Shown here: positions 8,261-15,835 of the stretch, one piece after another
How the letters are laid out: each line of letters begins with the position of its first letter
Numbering within the stretch: the stretch's first letter is position 1
IMG/VR virus record: IMGVR_UViG_3300022890_000011
Location: 102,602 to 166,601 of that record
Strand: one strand, 5' to 3'
DNA length: 64,000 nucleotides
Source of the DNA: a virus
Position numbers and translations under genes: made by a program
Notes under the pieces: model-generated
Databases searched by the model: none
The model's input: only the letters and a program-made list of their open reading frames with translations
What the model was told of the DNA's origin: nothing

Positions 8261-8593
8261 ATGAAAGAAAAAGTAGAAAAATTATTAGGTTTAATAGGTA
8301 ATGAAGATCTTTTCAAAAAATTGAGAGATGAATATTTAAAACATTTAAATGAACAGATAGATGATCCTGAGATATTTGAAGAATTTATGTGTCTTATAAT
8401 AAATGAATTTAAATATGAAACATTCAGAGATGAAACTAGTAAGAATTATATGGAAATTTATACAGAGGAAGAAATGGATTATATGTTGAATTATTATAGT
8501 AGTGATATAGGACAAAGTATAATTGAAAAGAATACTATTATGGTAACAAGAAGTATGACATTGAGCCAAAAGATTGTCGTTAATTTCTTCTAA
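8261..8593 (+). CDS. DUF2059-like protein, 3' end altered
   Basis: 110 residues. The stretch YTEEEMDYMLNYYSSDIGQS (about 67-86) matches the DUF2059 pattern of a Y/F-x-x-x-E-hydrophobic-x-x-hydrophobic-x-x-Y-x-S-x-x-G segment; the family has no established function. The last ~12 residues (TLSQKIVVNFF) are read from the antisense of the neighbouring minus-strand gene, so the natural C-terminus was probably lost at a junction near 8562. The domain call is from memory. Confidence 0.55.
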   Translation: MKEKVEKLLGLIGNEDLFKKLRDEYLKHLNEQIDDPEIFEEFMCLIINEFKYETFRDETSKNYMEIYTEEEMDYMLNYYSSDIGQSIIEKNTIMVTRSMTLSQKIVVNFF

Positions 8594-8836
8594 TTTATCT
8601 AATATCTCTTGACTATTATTATCATTTATTCCACCTGGATTTAACATTTCAATTCTAGTTTCACCTTCTTTTATAGGTAAAAAAAATTGAATAATATCAT
8701 GATAATCTTTTTCTAAAGAATAATATTGTTTAAAATAATTAAGACCTTGTCTTGCTTGCTGTTTACTTAAACCATCGACATTTATATAAAATATAAATAT
8801 TATTTTATCTTTGATTGATTGTTTATTTAAATTCAT
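8345..8836 (-). CDS. Phage hypothetical protein, native only in its N-terminal half
   Basis: The frame is 163 residues, but only the first ~90 (from 8836 down to about 8562) look native: MNLNKQSIKDKIIFIFYINV, then DGLSKQQARQGLNYFKQYY and a PIKEGETRIEMLNPGG segment. The remainder is the reverse complement of the DUF2059-like gene and is not a plausible protein. The NVDGLS...GETR pattern resembles small phage proteins encoded near structural genes. The gene seems to have lost its 3' end in the same rearrangement that altered its neighbour. Confidence 0.5.
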   Translation of the reverse strand: MNLNKQSIKDKIIFIFYINVDGLSKQQARQGLNYFKQYYSLEKDYHDIIQFFLPIKEGETRIEMLNPGGINDNNSQEILDKLEEINDNLLAQCHTSCYHNSILFNYTLSYITTIIIQHIIHFFLCINFHIILTSFISECFIFKFIYYKTHKFFKYLRIIYLFI

Positions 8837-8841
8837 TAATT

Positions 8842-10476
8842 ATGTTTATTTTTATAATAATCATCAATTTTATCAAGAATCATAGCACTAAATATATATT
8901 TGTTACAGGAGGAGTTTCTTCATCATTAGGCAAAGGTATTATTTCTGCATCACTTGCAAAACTTTTACAGGCAAGAGGATATCGGGTTACTATTCAGAAA
9001 CTTGATCCATATATTAATATAGATCCCGGAACTCTTAATCCTTATGAACATGGCGAATGTTTTGTTACTGATGATGGTGCTGAAACAGATCTTGACCTTG
9101 GACATTATGAAAGATTTTTGAATATTAATACTTCACAAGCAAATAATGTTACTACTGGTAGAATTTATCAAACAGTTATTGATAAAGAAAGAAGAGGTGA
9201 TTTTTTAGGAAAAACAGTTCAGATTATACCTCATATTACTGATGAAATAAAAAGAAATATTAAATTTTTAAGTAAAAAACAAAAATATGATTTTATTATT
9301 ACTGAAATAGGTGGTACTGTTGGTGATATTGAATCGTTACCATATATTGAATCATTACGACAGTTAAAATGGGAAATGCCAGGAAATGTCATTACAATAC
9401 ATCTTACTCTTTTACCTTATTTGAATGCAACAGGAGAATTAAAAACAAAACCAACCCAACATTCGGTAAAAACACTTCTCGAAGCAGGGGTACAACCAGA
9501 TATTCTTATATTAAGAACAGAAAAATCGATTAATAATGATATTAGAAAAAAAGTAGCTTTATTTTGCAATGTTGATATTTCTTCTGTAATTGAATCAAAA
9601 GATGTTTCAACTATTTATGAAGTGCCTGTTTTAATGCAAAAAGAAAAATTAGATAGAATAGTACTTTCTAAATTACAAATGCCTTTAAAAGAAGAGCCAA
9701 AACTTACACCATGGAAAGATTTTCTTAAAAAATACAATAACCCAAAAAAAGAAGTTAAAATTGGATTGATTGGTAAATATATTGAACTTGCTGATGCATA
9801 TAAATCAATAATAGAATCTTTTATTCATGCTGGAGCCGAAAATGAATGTCGGGTAAACCTTGAATTAATTAATTCGTCAGATCTAACAAATAACACATAT
9901 TCTAATAAACTAAAAGATTTAAAAGGAATTATAATAGCTCCAGGTTTTGGTCACCGTGGTTTTGAAGGAAAAATCTTAGCTGCAAAATATGCCCGTGAAA
10001 ACAATATTCCTTTTCTTGGTATTTGTTTGGGAATGCAATGTGCAGTTATTGATTTTGCAAGAAATGTGATTGGTTATGAAAAAGCAAACTCTTCTGAAAT
10101 GTCAAGAAATACGTTATATCCGGTTATTGACCTTATGGAAGATCAAAAAGAAATACTTGAGAAAGGTGGAACAATGCGATTAGGATCATTTCCTTGTAAT
10201 ATAAAAAAGAATACAAATGCATATAATGCATATAAAAAGAATAAAATAGTAGAACGTCACCGACATAGATATGAATTTAATAATGCATATTTAAAAGATT
10301 TTGAAAAATCAGGCATGATGTCTACAGGAATAAATCCCGGTACAGGTTTGGTTGAAATTATTGAAATACCAAAACATAAATGGTTTGTTGGTGTTCAGTT
10401 TCACCCAGAATACAGAAGTACGGTTTTAAATCCACATCCATTATTTGTAAATTTTGTAAAAGCAACTTTAAATTGA
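8842..10476 (+). CDS. pyrG: CTP synthase
   Basis: Catalyses ATP-dependent amination of UTP to CTP using glutamine. The synthetase domain begins KYIFVTGGVSSSLGKGI and keeps the P-loop; the C-terminal class I glutaminase domain has the nucleophile Cys in FLGICLGMQ and the His/Glu pair in VQFHPEY. Length from the ATG at 8842 is 544 residues, against about 535-545 for bacterial enzymes. The N-terminus carries an unusual hydrophobic extension (MFIFIIIINFIKNHS) before the conserved start, as if the gene had been joined to unrelated upstream DNA. The sequence resembles Bacteroidota enzymes and is less AT-biased than its neighbours, suggesting acquisition from a host. It would raise CTP supply for phage replication. 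Confidence 0.95.
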   Translation: MFIFIIIINFIKNHSTKYIFVTGGVSSSLGKGIISASLAKLLQARGYRVTIQKLDPYINIDPGTLNPYEHGECFVTDDGAETDLDLGHYERFLNINTSQANNVTTGRIYQTVIDKERRGDFLGKTVQIIPHITDEIKRNIKFLSKKQKYDFIITEIGGTVGDIESLPYIESLRQLKWEMPGNVITIHLTLLPYLNATGELKTKPTQHSVKTLLEAGVQPDILILRTEKSINNDIRKKVALFCNVDISSVIESKDVSTIYEVPVLMQKEKLDRIVLSKLQMPLKEEPKLTPWKDFLKKYNNPKKEVKIGLIGKYIELADAYKSIIESFIHAGAENECRVNLELINSSDLTNNTYSNKLKDLKGIIIAPGFGHRGFEGKILAAKYARENNIPFLGICLGMQCAVIDFARNVIGYEKANSSEMSRNTLYPVIDLMEDQKEILEKGGTMRLGSFPCNIKKNTNAYNAYKKNKIVERHRHRYEFNNAYLKDFEKSGMMSTGINPGTGLVEIIEIPKHKWFVGVQFHPEYRSTVLNPHPLFVNFVKATLN

Positions 10477-10550
10477 TAAGAAAAGGAATTGATAAGAGTT
10501 TTTAAACAATAGTTTAAAATTAATATATAAAATAAATTTTTTTAAATTCT

Positions 10551-10580
10551 AAAATTTACTATATTGTAATAGTAAATTTT
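10551..10580. promoter_or_regulatory. Perfect dyad upstream of clpC
   Basis: AAAATTTACTA and TAGTAAATTTT form an 11-bp inverted repeat around the 8-base centre TATTGTAA, 18 bases before the clpC start. There is no T-tract consistent with a simple terminator for the upstream gene, so an operator or mRNA hairpin controlling clpC is plausible. Confidence 0.5.
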
Positions 10581-10597
10581 TAAAATTTTATAATAAT

Positions 10598-12604
10598 ATG
10601 GATGATGTAGAAAATAAAAAATCAAATAAAAACAGTAATTCTGATACACCAACATTAGATTCTTATGGTGTTGACTTGACAAAAGCCGCAATGGAAGATA
10701 GGTTAGACCCCATAATTGGTCGTGAAGTTGAAATTGAAAGATTGGCTCAAATTTTGAGTAGACGCAAAAAGAACAACCCAGTATTAATCGGGGAGCCTGG
10801 AGTTGGTAAAAGTGCCATAGTAGAGGCTTTGGCTATTAGAATCATAAATAAAAAAGTGTCAAGAGTTCTTTTTGATAGAAAAGTCATGACTTTAGATTTA
10901 GCTTCAGTTATTGCTGGTACTAAATATAGAGGTCAATTTGAAGAAAGGATGAAGGCTATCTTAGATGAATTATCAAAAAATGAGGATGTAATATTATTTA
11001 TTGATGAAATACATACAATAGTTGGAGCAGGTGGTGCATCTGGTTCACTTGATGCTGCAAATATGTTAAAACCAGCTCTTGCTAGAGGTGATATTCAATG
11101 TATTGGTGCAACGACATTAGATGAATATAGACAACATATTGAAAAAGATGGAGCGTTGGAGAGAAGATTTCAAAAAATAATGGTAGAGCCAACTTCTTCT
11201 GAAGAAACAGTTGAAATACTTCATAAAATTAAAGAAAGATATGAAGATCATCATAATGTAGAATATACTGATGAAGCATTAGAAGCTTGTGTTAAATTAA
11301 CTAATAGGTATATTACAGATAGATGTTTACCTGATAAAGCTATTGATGCTCTTGATGAGGCTGGTTCTAGAGTACATATTTCTAATATTGTTGTTCCTCA
11401 ATCTATTTTGGATCTTGAATCTGAATTAGAAATAGCTAAAAAAGATAAATTAGAAGCAGTTAAAGCTCAGAAGTTTGAAGATGCTGCAGAGGCTCGTGAT
11501 TATGAAAAAGATATTTTAAGTGATATTAAATCTGAAAAAATAGAATGGGAAAAAGAACTTTCAAAAAATAAAGAAAAAGTTGACGAACATGATATTGCTG
11601 AAGTTGTTGCGATGATTACTGGTGTTCCAGTTAATAGAATTGCTCAATCAGAAGGTAATAAACTAGTAAAAATGGATGTAGACCTTAAAGGTAAAATTAT
11701 TGGTCAAGATGAAGCACTAAGTAAAATTGTTAAATCTATTAAGAGAAATAGATCTGGGTTGAAAGATCCAAATAAACCAATTGGTACATTTGTATTCTTA
11801 GGTCCTACAGGGGTTGGGAAAACGTGGTTAGCTAAAGTATTATCTGAATATTTATTTGATAGTAAAGATGCTTTAATTAGAATTGATATGAGTGAATATA
11901 TGGAGAAGTTTGCAGTTTCAAGATTAGTTGGTGCTCCTCCAGGATATGTTGGTTATGAAGAAGGCGGACAATTATCTGAGAAAGTTCGTAGAAAGCCATA
12001 TTCTGTTGTGTTATTAGATGAAATTGAAAAGGCACATCCAGATGTATTTAATATTTTACTTCAAATTTTAGATGAAGGTAGATTAACTGATAGTTCTGGT
12101 AGAAGAATTGATTTTAGAAATACATTGATTATAATGACTTCTAATATTGGTACTAGACAATTAGCTGAACATGAAGGTGGTGGTATCGGTTTTGATACAA
12201 AAGCAAAATTAGAAGGTAAAGAATCACATAATAATAGTGTTGTACAGAGTGCTTTGAAAAAAGCTTTTGCACCAGAATTTCTAAATAGATTAGATGATGT
12301 AGTTGTATTTAATTCATTGGATATAAATAGTATTAAAGATATTATTGAAATTGAATTAGAGGGTTTATATTCTAGAGTTGAAGAACTTGGTTATAAAGTT
12401 AAATTGTCACCGAAAGCAAAAGATTATATTTGTGAAAAAGGATTTGATCCTAAATATGGTGCTAGACCTTTAAAAAGAGCAATACAAAAATATTTAGAAG
12501 ATAAATTAGCAGAAACTCTAATATCTACAAATATTAAGCAAGGTTCTACTATTTCAGTTGGATATAGTAAGAAAAATGATGAAATAACAATTAATGTAAA
12601 GTAG
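10598..12604 (+). CDS. clpC: ClpC-type AAA+ unfoldase without N-domain
   Basis: 668 residues with two AAA+ modules: Walker A GEPGVGKS at 65-72 and GPTGVGKT at 402-409. Walker B segments ILFIDEIH and VLLDEIEKAH are present. Between them is a short middle region with a UVR-like helix (EAVKAQKFEDAAEARDYEKD), as in ClpC rather than ClpB. The usual N-terminal Clp_N repeat domain is missing; the protein starts only ~38 residues before the first AAA+ domain. An IGF loop (530-532) matches the tripeptide that docks ClpA/ClpC/ClpX onto ClpP, and a clpP gene lies at 25506. I infer a phage ClpCP protease with altered substrate selection. Confidence 0.9.
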   Translation: MDDVENKKSNKNSNSDTPTLDSYGVDLTKAAMEDRLDPIIGREVEIERLAQILSRRKKNNPVLIGEPGVGKSAIVEALAIRIINKKVSRVLFDRKVMTLDLASVIAGTKYRGQFEERMKAILDELSKNEDVILFIDEIHTIVGAGGASGSLDAANMLKPALARGDIQCIGATTLDEYRQHIEKDGALERRFQKIMVEPTSSEETVEILHKIKERYEDHHNVEYTDEALEACVKLTNRYITDRCLPDKAIDALDEAGSRVHISNIVVPQSILDLESELEIAKKDKLEAVKAQKFEDAAEARDYEKDILSDIKSEKIEWEKELSKNKEKVDEHDIAEVVAMITGVPVNRIAQSEGNKLVKMDVDLKGKIIGQDEALSKIVKSIKRNRSGLKDPNKPIGTFVFLGPTGVGKTWLAKVLSEYLFDSKDALIRIDMSEYMEKFAVSRLVGAPPGYVGYEEGGQLSEKVRRKPYSVVLLDEIEKAHPDVFNILLQILDEGRLTDSSGRRIDFRNTLIIMTSNIGTRQLAEHEGGGIGFDTKAKLEGKESHNNSVVQSALKKAFAPEFLNRLDDVVVFNSLDINSIKDIIEIELEGLYSRVEELGYKVKLSPKAKDYICEKGFDPKYGARPLKRAIQKYLEDKLAETLISTNIKQGSTISVGYSKKNDEITINVK

Positions 12605-12623
12605 GTTAAATATATATAATTAA

Positions 12624-13301
12624 ATGTGGAATAAAGAAAAAGATAAAGAATATAAAAAATTAAAGCGTTCTGGATATACTAAAGAACAATTAAAAAAACA
12701 TTTTGGTGAAGATATATATGATTCAAATTATTTACAAAAATCTGAAAAATTATCATTTTTAAAAGATTATAAATCCTATTTGTTAACTGAAATAAAAATA
12801 ACACCAGAAGAAACAGAATATATTATTAAAAAAGAAAAATCAATATCATATAATGACAAATATGATTATGTTATAAATTTTGAAATAGATGCCAATAAAT
12901 ATGTTTTAATTTTATTTTATGTTATATCTAATAATATTCATTCATATGAATTATTATTTACCACAACACAACAATATATCGAATATACGATAGAAATGGA
13001 TAATATATTATCTTTACCTGGTAAACATTTCACTGATAAAGAACAAGAATTTTTAAAAAAGATTGTTGAAAAAGAAACAAATTTTGATGAAGTAATGAAA
13101 TTGATGAAATCAATTTCATATATTTTACTTGATATTTATACAGATTATACATCTATTGATTGTTTTTCAATTCATTCAACAGATAATCCCACAAAAATAA
13201 AATTATACAGAAATATTATAAAAGATTCTTTTAAGAATATAAAAGAAAAGAAAATTGGTGATATTTTTTATTATGAATTTGATTTAGAAGATTTTGATTA
13301 A
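12624..13301 (+). CDS. Protein of unknown function, inserted cassette
   Basis: 225 residues, Lys/Glu/Ile-rich, with a basic N-terminus (MWNKEKDKEYKKLKRSGYTK) that could bind nucleic acid and no known domain. The gene sits between the true 3' end of clpC (12553-12604) and a second 52-base copy of that end (13345-13396), so it looks like a cassette gained by recombination. Its codon use is even more AT-rich than clpC. Confidence 0.65.
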   Translation: MWNKEKDKEYKKLKRSGYTKEQLKKHFGEDIYDSNYLQKSEKLSFLKDYKSYLLTEIKITPEETEYIIKKEKSISYNDKYDYVINFEIDANKYVLILFYVISNNIHSYELLFTTTQQYIEYTIEMDNILSLPGKHFTDKEQEFLKKIVEKETNFDEVMKLMKSISYILLDIYTDYTSIDCFSIHSTDNPTKIKLYRNIIKDSFKNIKEKKIGDIFYYEFDLEDFD

Positions 13302-13344
13302 AATAAAAACAATAAGGTTATGTTTTAGAATAATGTATAAAAGT

Positions 13345-13396
13345 TTAGTTGGATATAGTAAGAAAAATAATGAAATAACAATTAATGTAAAATAAT
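13345..13396 (+). repeat. Duplicate of the clpC 3' end
   Basis: This 52-base segment matches 12553-12604, the last 17 codons and stop of clpC, with about four mismatches (the clpC stop TAG is TAA here). It lies immediately before the next gene and is not part of a clpC frame. The two copies flank the gene at 12624-13301. Confidence 0.88.
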
Positions 13397-13822
13397 ATGG
13401 AAAAATTTATTACAGCATTTGCAACAGATAATGAAAAATCATTTACAAATAATCATTTTGGAGATGCTGATTGTTATATGATTTATGAAATTTCATTATC
13501 TGATGTTAAATTTATAAAAAAAATAAGTAATACATCTGAAGAAGAAGATGAAGAAATTCATGCTGACCCTAAAAAAGCTAAAAGTGTTGCAAAAATGTTA
13601 AAAAATGAAAATGTTAATGTTGTTGTTTCTAGAATTTACGGGCCAAATATAAATCGAATTAAAAAAAAATTTGTTTGTGTTTTAATGGATAATGAAGAAA
13701 TTTCTGAATGTCCAAATATAATTCAAAAAAAATTAAATGTTATAATTGATGAGTGGAATAAGGGAGAAGATAGAAATTATCTTAATTTTAGGGGTGAGAA
13801 AAACGAAGATTTAAATAAATAA
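13397..13822 (+). CDS. NifX/NafY-like (dinitrogenase iron-molybdenum cofactor domain) protein
   Basis: 141 residues. The opening FITAFATDNEKSFTNNHFGD, the following YMIYEIS and the later AKMLKNENVNVVVSRIYGPN match the ferredoxin-like NifX/NifB C-terminal domain, where an N-terminal beta strand is followed by HFG and a later 'L-x-x-x-x-V-x-V-V-x-x-x-x-G-P' motif. Proteins of this family bind iron-sulphur or Fe-Mo clusters, but many are of unknown role outside nitrogenase. A phage copy is unusual. The clpC-end repeat lies just upstream and supplies its leader. Confidence 0.65.
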   Translation: MEKFITAFATDNEKSFTNNHFGDADCYMIYEISLSDVKFIKKISNTSEEEDEEIHADPKKAKSVAKMLKNENVNVVVSRIYGPNINRIKKKFVCVLMDNEEISECPNIIQKKLNVIIDEWNKGEDRNYLNFRGEKNEDLNK

Positions 13823-13831
13823 ATATTTATA

Positions 13832-14218
13832 ATGGAAAAACAAGTAAATAGAGCAATTGAAAATATTTACGGTAATGAATATTGGTTGAATATTGTCATA
13901 AATGTAGATAAAGATTATAGTAAATCTAATAAATAAATTGTAAAAGATATTAATGATACATTTAAAAAAACTTTTGATGTTAATGAAAAAATACCAAAAA
14001 TTTTTGCGTCTTGGGTAGATAATTATACAGGTGGATTTTTTGTTATATCATTATATAAAGAAAAAACTAATTGGGGTAATAATTTTACATGGGCTTCAAC
14101 ATTTTATGATTCAGAAGAAGAATTGAACTCAGATAAAGAATCAAATAAAAATGAGGTTTGGATGAATTATGATGAAATGAATTCACATTTTGATGCTTAT
14201 AAATTAGGATTATTATAA
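13832..14218 (+). pseudogene. NKMGLL-family gene with an internal TAA
   Basis: From the ATG at 13832 one continuous frame of 128 sense codons runs to TAA 14216-14218 except for a single in-frame TAA at 13934-13936 (codon 35, AAT AAA TAA ATT). The C-terminus is DAYKLGLL, the shared family ending, and the middle (IFASWVDNYTGGFFVISLY) reads like a normal protein. A single base substitution would repair it. Otherwise only the N-terminal 34 residues are made, or translation restarts downstream. Confidence 0.65.
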
Positions 14219-14314
14219 TTTGATAAAATTTATCAAATTATTGATAAAAAAAGAAGAAATTATCAAGAAAACAAAATAATATGGGAGAACTTAAAATAAA
14301 AAGAATATAAAGAT

Positions 14315-15028
14315 ATGGGAAACAAAATGAATTTTTTATTCGATTATTATAAATATATTAAAAATGTAGATAGTTTAGATACATCAACTGATTTAAAGGT
14401 ATATAATATGTTTAAAAAACACACAAAGAATGATAGTTTAGTTATTGTAGAAGGTTTAATAACTACACATCCTATTAAAAAATCAGTAGATATAATAAAA
14501 AGAAGATTCCCAAAATTAAGTGTTAAAGTTGAAGATGAAGGTGAAATATATATAGAAGGTGAAATGAAAAAATTAAAAAATTACATTCCACTTTTTACAA
14601 ATTTAGGTTACTTTGTTTCACTTTATACCATCAATGGACAAGATTGGATTAAAGAATATAGTGATAATATAAAACCGATTGCACTATATTTAGAACCAAA
14701 ATATGATTTAAAAATAGATGTTATTCCAGAAAAATTATATCATTCTTCTCCAATTAAATTTAAAGACAAAATATCAAAAATTGGATTTATACCGAAAACT
14801 GGTAATAAATTGTCAAACCATCCTGATAGAATTTATCTTACCGATAGTTTAGACACAGCTATTAACTTTGGATATAATATTATAAAATCTGGATTTTGTG
14901 TTTATGAAATTAATGGTTCTAATATAAAAAATTTATATAGTGATATAAATTTAAGAAATAGTGGATATTATACCCAAGAAAATATATCACCAAATAACTT
15001 TAATTTAATTAAAGAAATAGAAAATTAA
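14315..15028 (+). CDS. ADP-ribosyltransferase-like protein
   Basis: 237 residues; ATG at 14315, with a second ATG at 14327 giving MNFLFDYYKYIKN. The C-terminal third has KLYHSSP, GFIPKTGNKLSNHPDRIYLT, DSLDTAINF and SGYYTQENISP. The same elements occur in the same order in the protein at 60612 (LLYHVC, HPDRVYFTSSL, SGYYTCQNIPP). The Y-H...Y-x-T...aromatic layout resembles the NAD-binding core of ART-fold enzymes such as Tpt1 (2'-phosphotransferase) and Alt-like mono-ADP-ribosyltransferases. The fold call is inference from motif spacing; the two paralogues are clearly related to each other. Confidence 0.55.
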   Translation: MGNKMNFLFDYYKYIKNVDSLDTSTDLKVYNMFKKHTKNDSLVIVEGLITTHPIKKSVDIIKRRFPKLSVKVEDEGEIYIEGEMKKLKNYIPLFTNLGYFVSLYTINGQDWIKEYSDNIKPIALYLEPKYDLKIDVIPEKLYHSSPIKFKDKISKIGFIPKTGNKLSNHPDRIYLTDSLDTAINFGYNIIKSGFCVYEINGSNIKNLYSDINLRNSGYYTQENISPNNFNLIKEIEN

Positions 15029-15029
15029 A

Positions 15030-15066
15030 TATTTTTTATTTTGTTAAAATTTTTCTATATTGAAAT
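15030..15066 (+). promoter_or_regulatory. AT-rich promoter-like motif
   Basis: The 3' flank of the ART-like gene has ttttattttgttaaaatt followed by tttctatattgaaat just before the next ATG. The A3T4-N2-TATATT core recurs before many genes here and resembles a Bacteroidota -7 element. Experimental support is absent. Confidence 0.4.
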
Positions 15067-15219
15067 ATGATTAATTTAGATGAAATAAATGAGATACACA
15101 AAGAAATACAAAAGATACTAAGTATATCAACGGTTTTTAAAATGAAGGTTGAGAAATATAAGGACGATATAATCGAATTTGAAAATTTTTTAAAAACTCA
15201 AATTATTAAAAATAAATAG
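15067..15219 (+). CDS. Small helical protein, 50 residues
   Basis: ATG at 15067, TAG at 15217-15219. The product (MINLDEINEIHKEIQKILS at the start, ending KTQIIKNK) is helical and charged with no domain. It is preceded by the promoter-like motif and followed two bases later by the next ATG, consistent with a real small gene. Confidence 0.5.
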   Translation: MINLDEINEIHKEIQKILSISTVFKMKVEKYKDDIIEFENFLKTQIIKNK

Positions 15220-15220
15220 A

Positions 15221-15430
15221 ATGGAAAAAGTTAAAGAACAAGTTAAATTTTGGATGATAGAAGGAATTCAAAAAGTTTTAAATGGCGAAGAAGATAATAT
15301 CAAATTATTATATACTAGACCCTATGATGTAATTGAATATATTGAATCTATAGGAGGCATTGATGAAGATAATGGTGAAGATTTTGATTGTAGGTTGGCA
15401 ATGGGATTACCGGAAACAGATTACATATAA
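15221..15430 (+). CDS. Small acidic protein, 69 residues
   Basis: Begins MEKVKEQVKFWMIEGIQKVL and ends in an Asp/Glu-rich region (GGIDEDNGEDFDCRLAMG). No recognised domain. Tightly linked to the preceding 50-residue gene. After its stop a short open stretch to TAA at 15498-15500 has an ATG at 15444 but is too short to support. Confidence 0.55.
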   Translation: MEKVKEQVKFWMIEGIQKVLNGEEDNIKLLYTRPYDVIEYIESIGGIDEDNGEDFDCRLAMGLPETDYI

Positions 15431-15537
15431 AGATAAAAAATATATGATATCAGGTGATGGATATTATCAAGATTATGCAACATTTGGATTAGATAAATAA
15501 ATAGAATGTAAGAAAAAAGATAATAGAAAGAAAAACA

Positions 15538-15622
15538 GGGGAGATGGTGAAATGTTATCATATAATGCAAGGACTCATGAGGAAACGGCATTATGTTTTG
15601 AGTTCGAATCTCAATCTCTTCA
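15538..15622 (+). tRNA. tRNA-like element with an enlarged anticodon arm
   Basis: Acceptor GGGGAGA (15538-15544) pairs with TCTCTTC (15615-15621) including two G-U pairs, followed by discriminator A. The T arm is canonical: TTGAG, loop TTCGAAT, CTCAA (15598-15614). A short D-like arm (GTG/CAT) follows the acceptor. Instead of a 5-bp stem and 7-base loop, the central arm is a perfect 7-bp stem ATAATGC/GCATTAT (15562-15568 with 15588-15594) around a 19-base loop, so no anticodon can be read. GG of the D loop is also absent. It may be a decayed tRNA, a tRNA mimic or a processing signal. No CCA is encoded. Confidence 0.5.
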
Positions 15623-15681
15623 CTAATTAAAACTATCTCAAATGAAAAAAGAAAGAAAAACATCAAAACGATTTAACAAAG

Positions 15682-15828
15682 ATGAATAGACAAGAAATAA
15701 TTAGAATTGAATCTTTATTACAAGAGTGGTATTGTAAAAATTGTGATAATATTAAAGATCAAGATGATAAAGAAGATTATCTAAAGATATTAGAAGCATT
15801 AAGAGAATATAAAATTAAATTAAACTAA
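15682..15828 (+). CDS. Small helical protein, 48 residues
   Basis: ATG at 15682, TAA at 15826-15828, eight bases before the radical SAM gene. The product starts MNRQEIIRIESLLQEWYCKN and is helical with two cysteines spaced C-x2-C (CKNC). No domain is known. Position and codon use support it as a real gene despite its size. Confidence 0.5.
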   Translation: MNRQEIIRIESLLQEWYCKNCDNIKDQDDKEDYLKILEALREYKIKLN

Positions 15829-15835
15829 AGACGAT

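Noticed and set aside
8815-8841. CTP synthase start at 8815
   Set aside because: It would overlap the start of the opposite-strand gene and adds residues unrelated to the enzyme; the ATG at 8842 is more economical.
15444-15500. 18-codon frame before the tRNA-like element
   Set aside because: Too short, no coupling to a neighbour and no recognised motif.
15538-15622. tmRNA or class II (Leu/Ser) tRNA
   Set aside because: No tag-peptide frame or pseudoknot signature, and the sequence between D and T arms forms one 7-bp stem rather than an anticodon arm plus variable arm.
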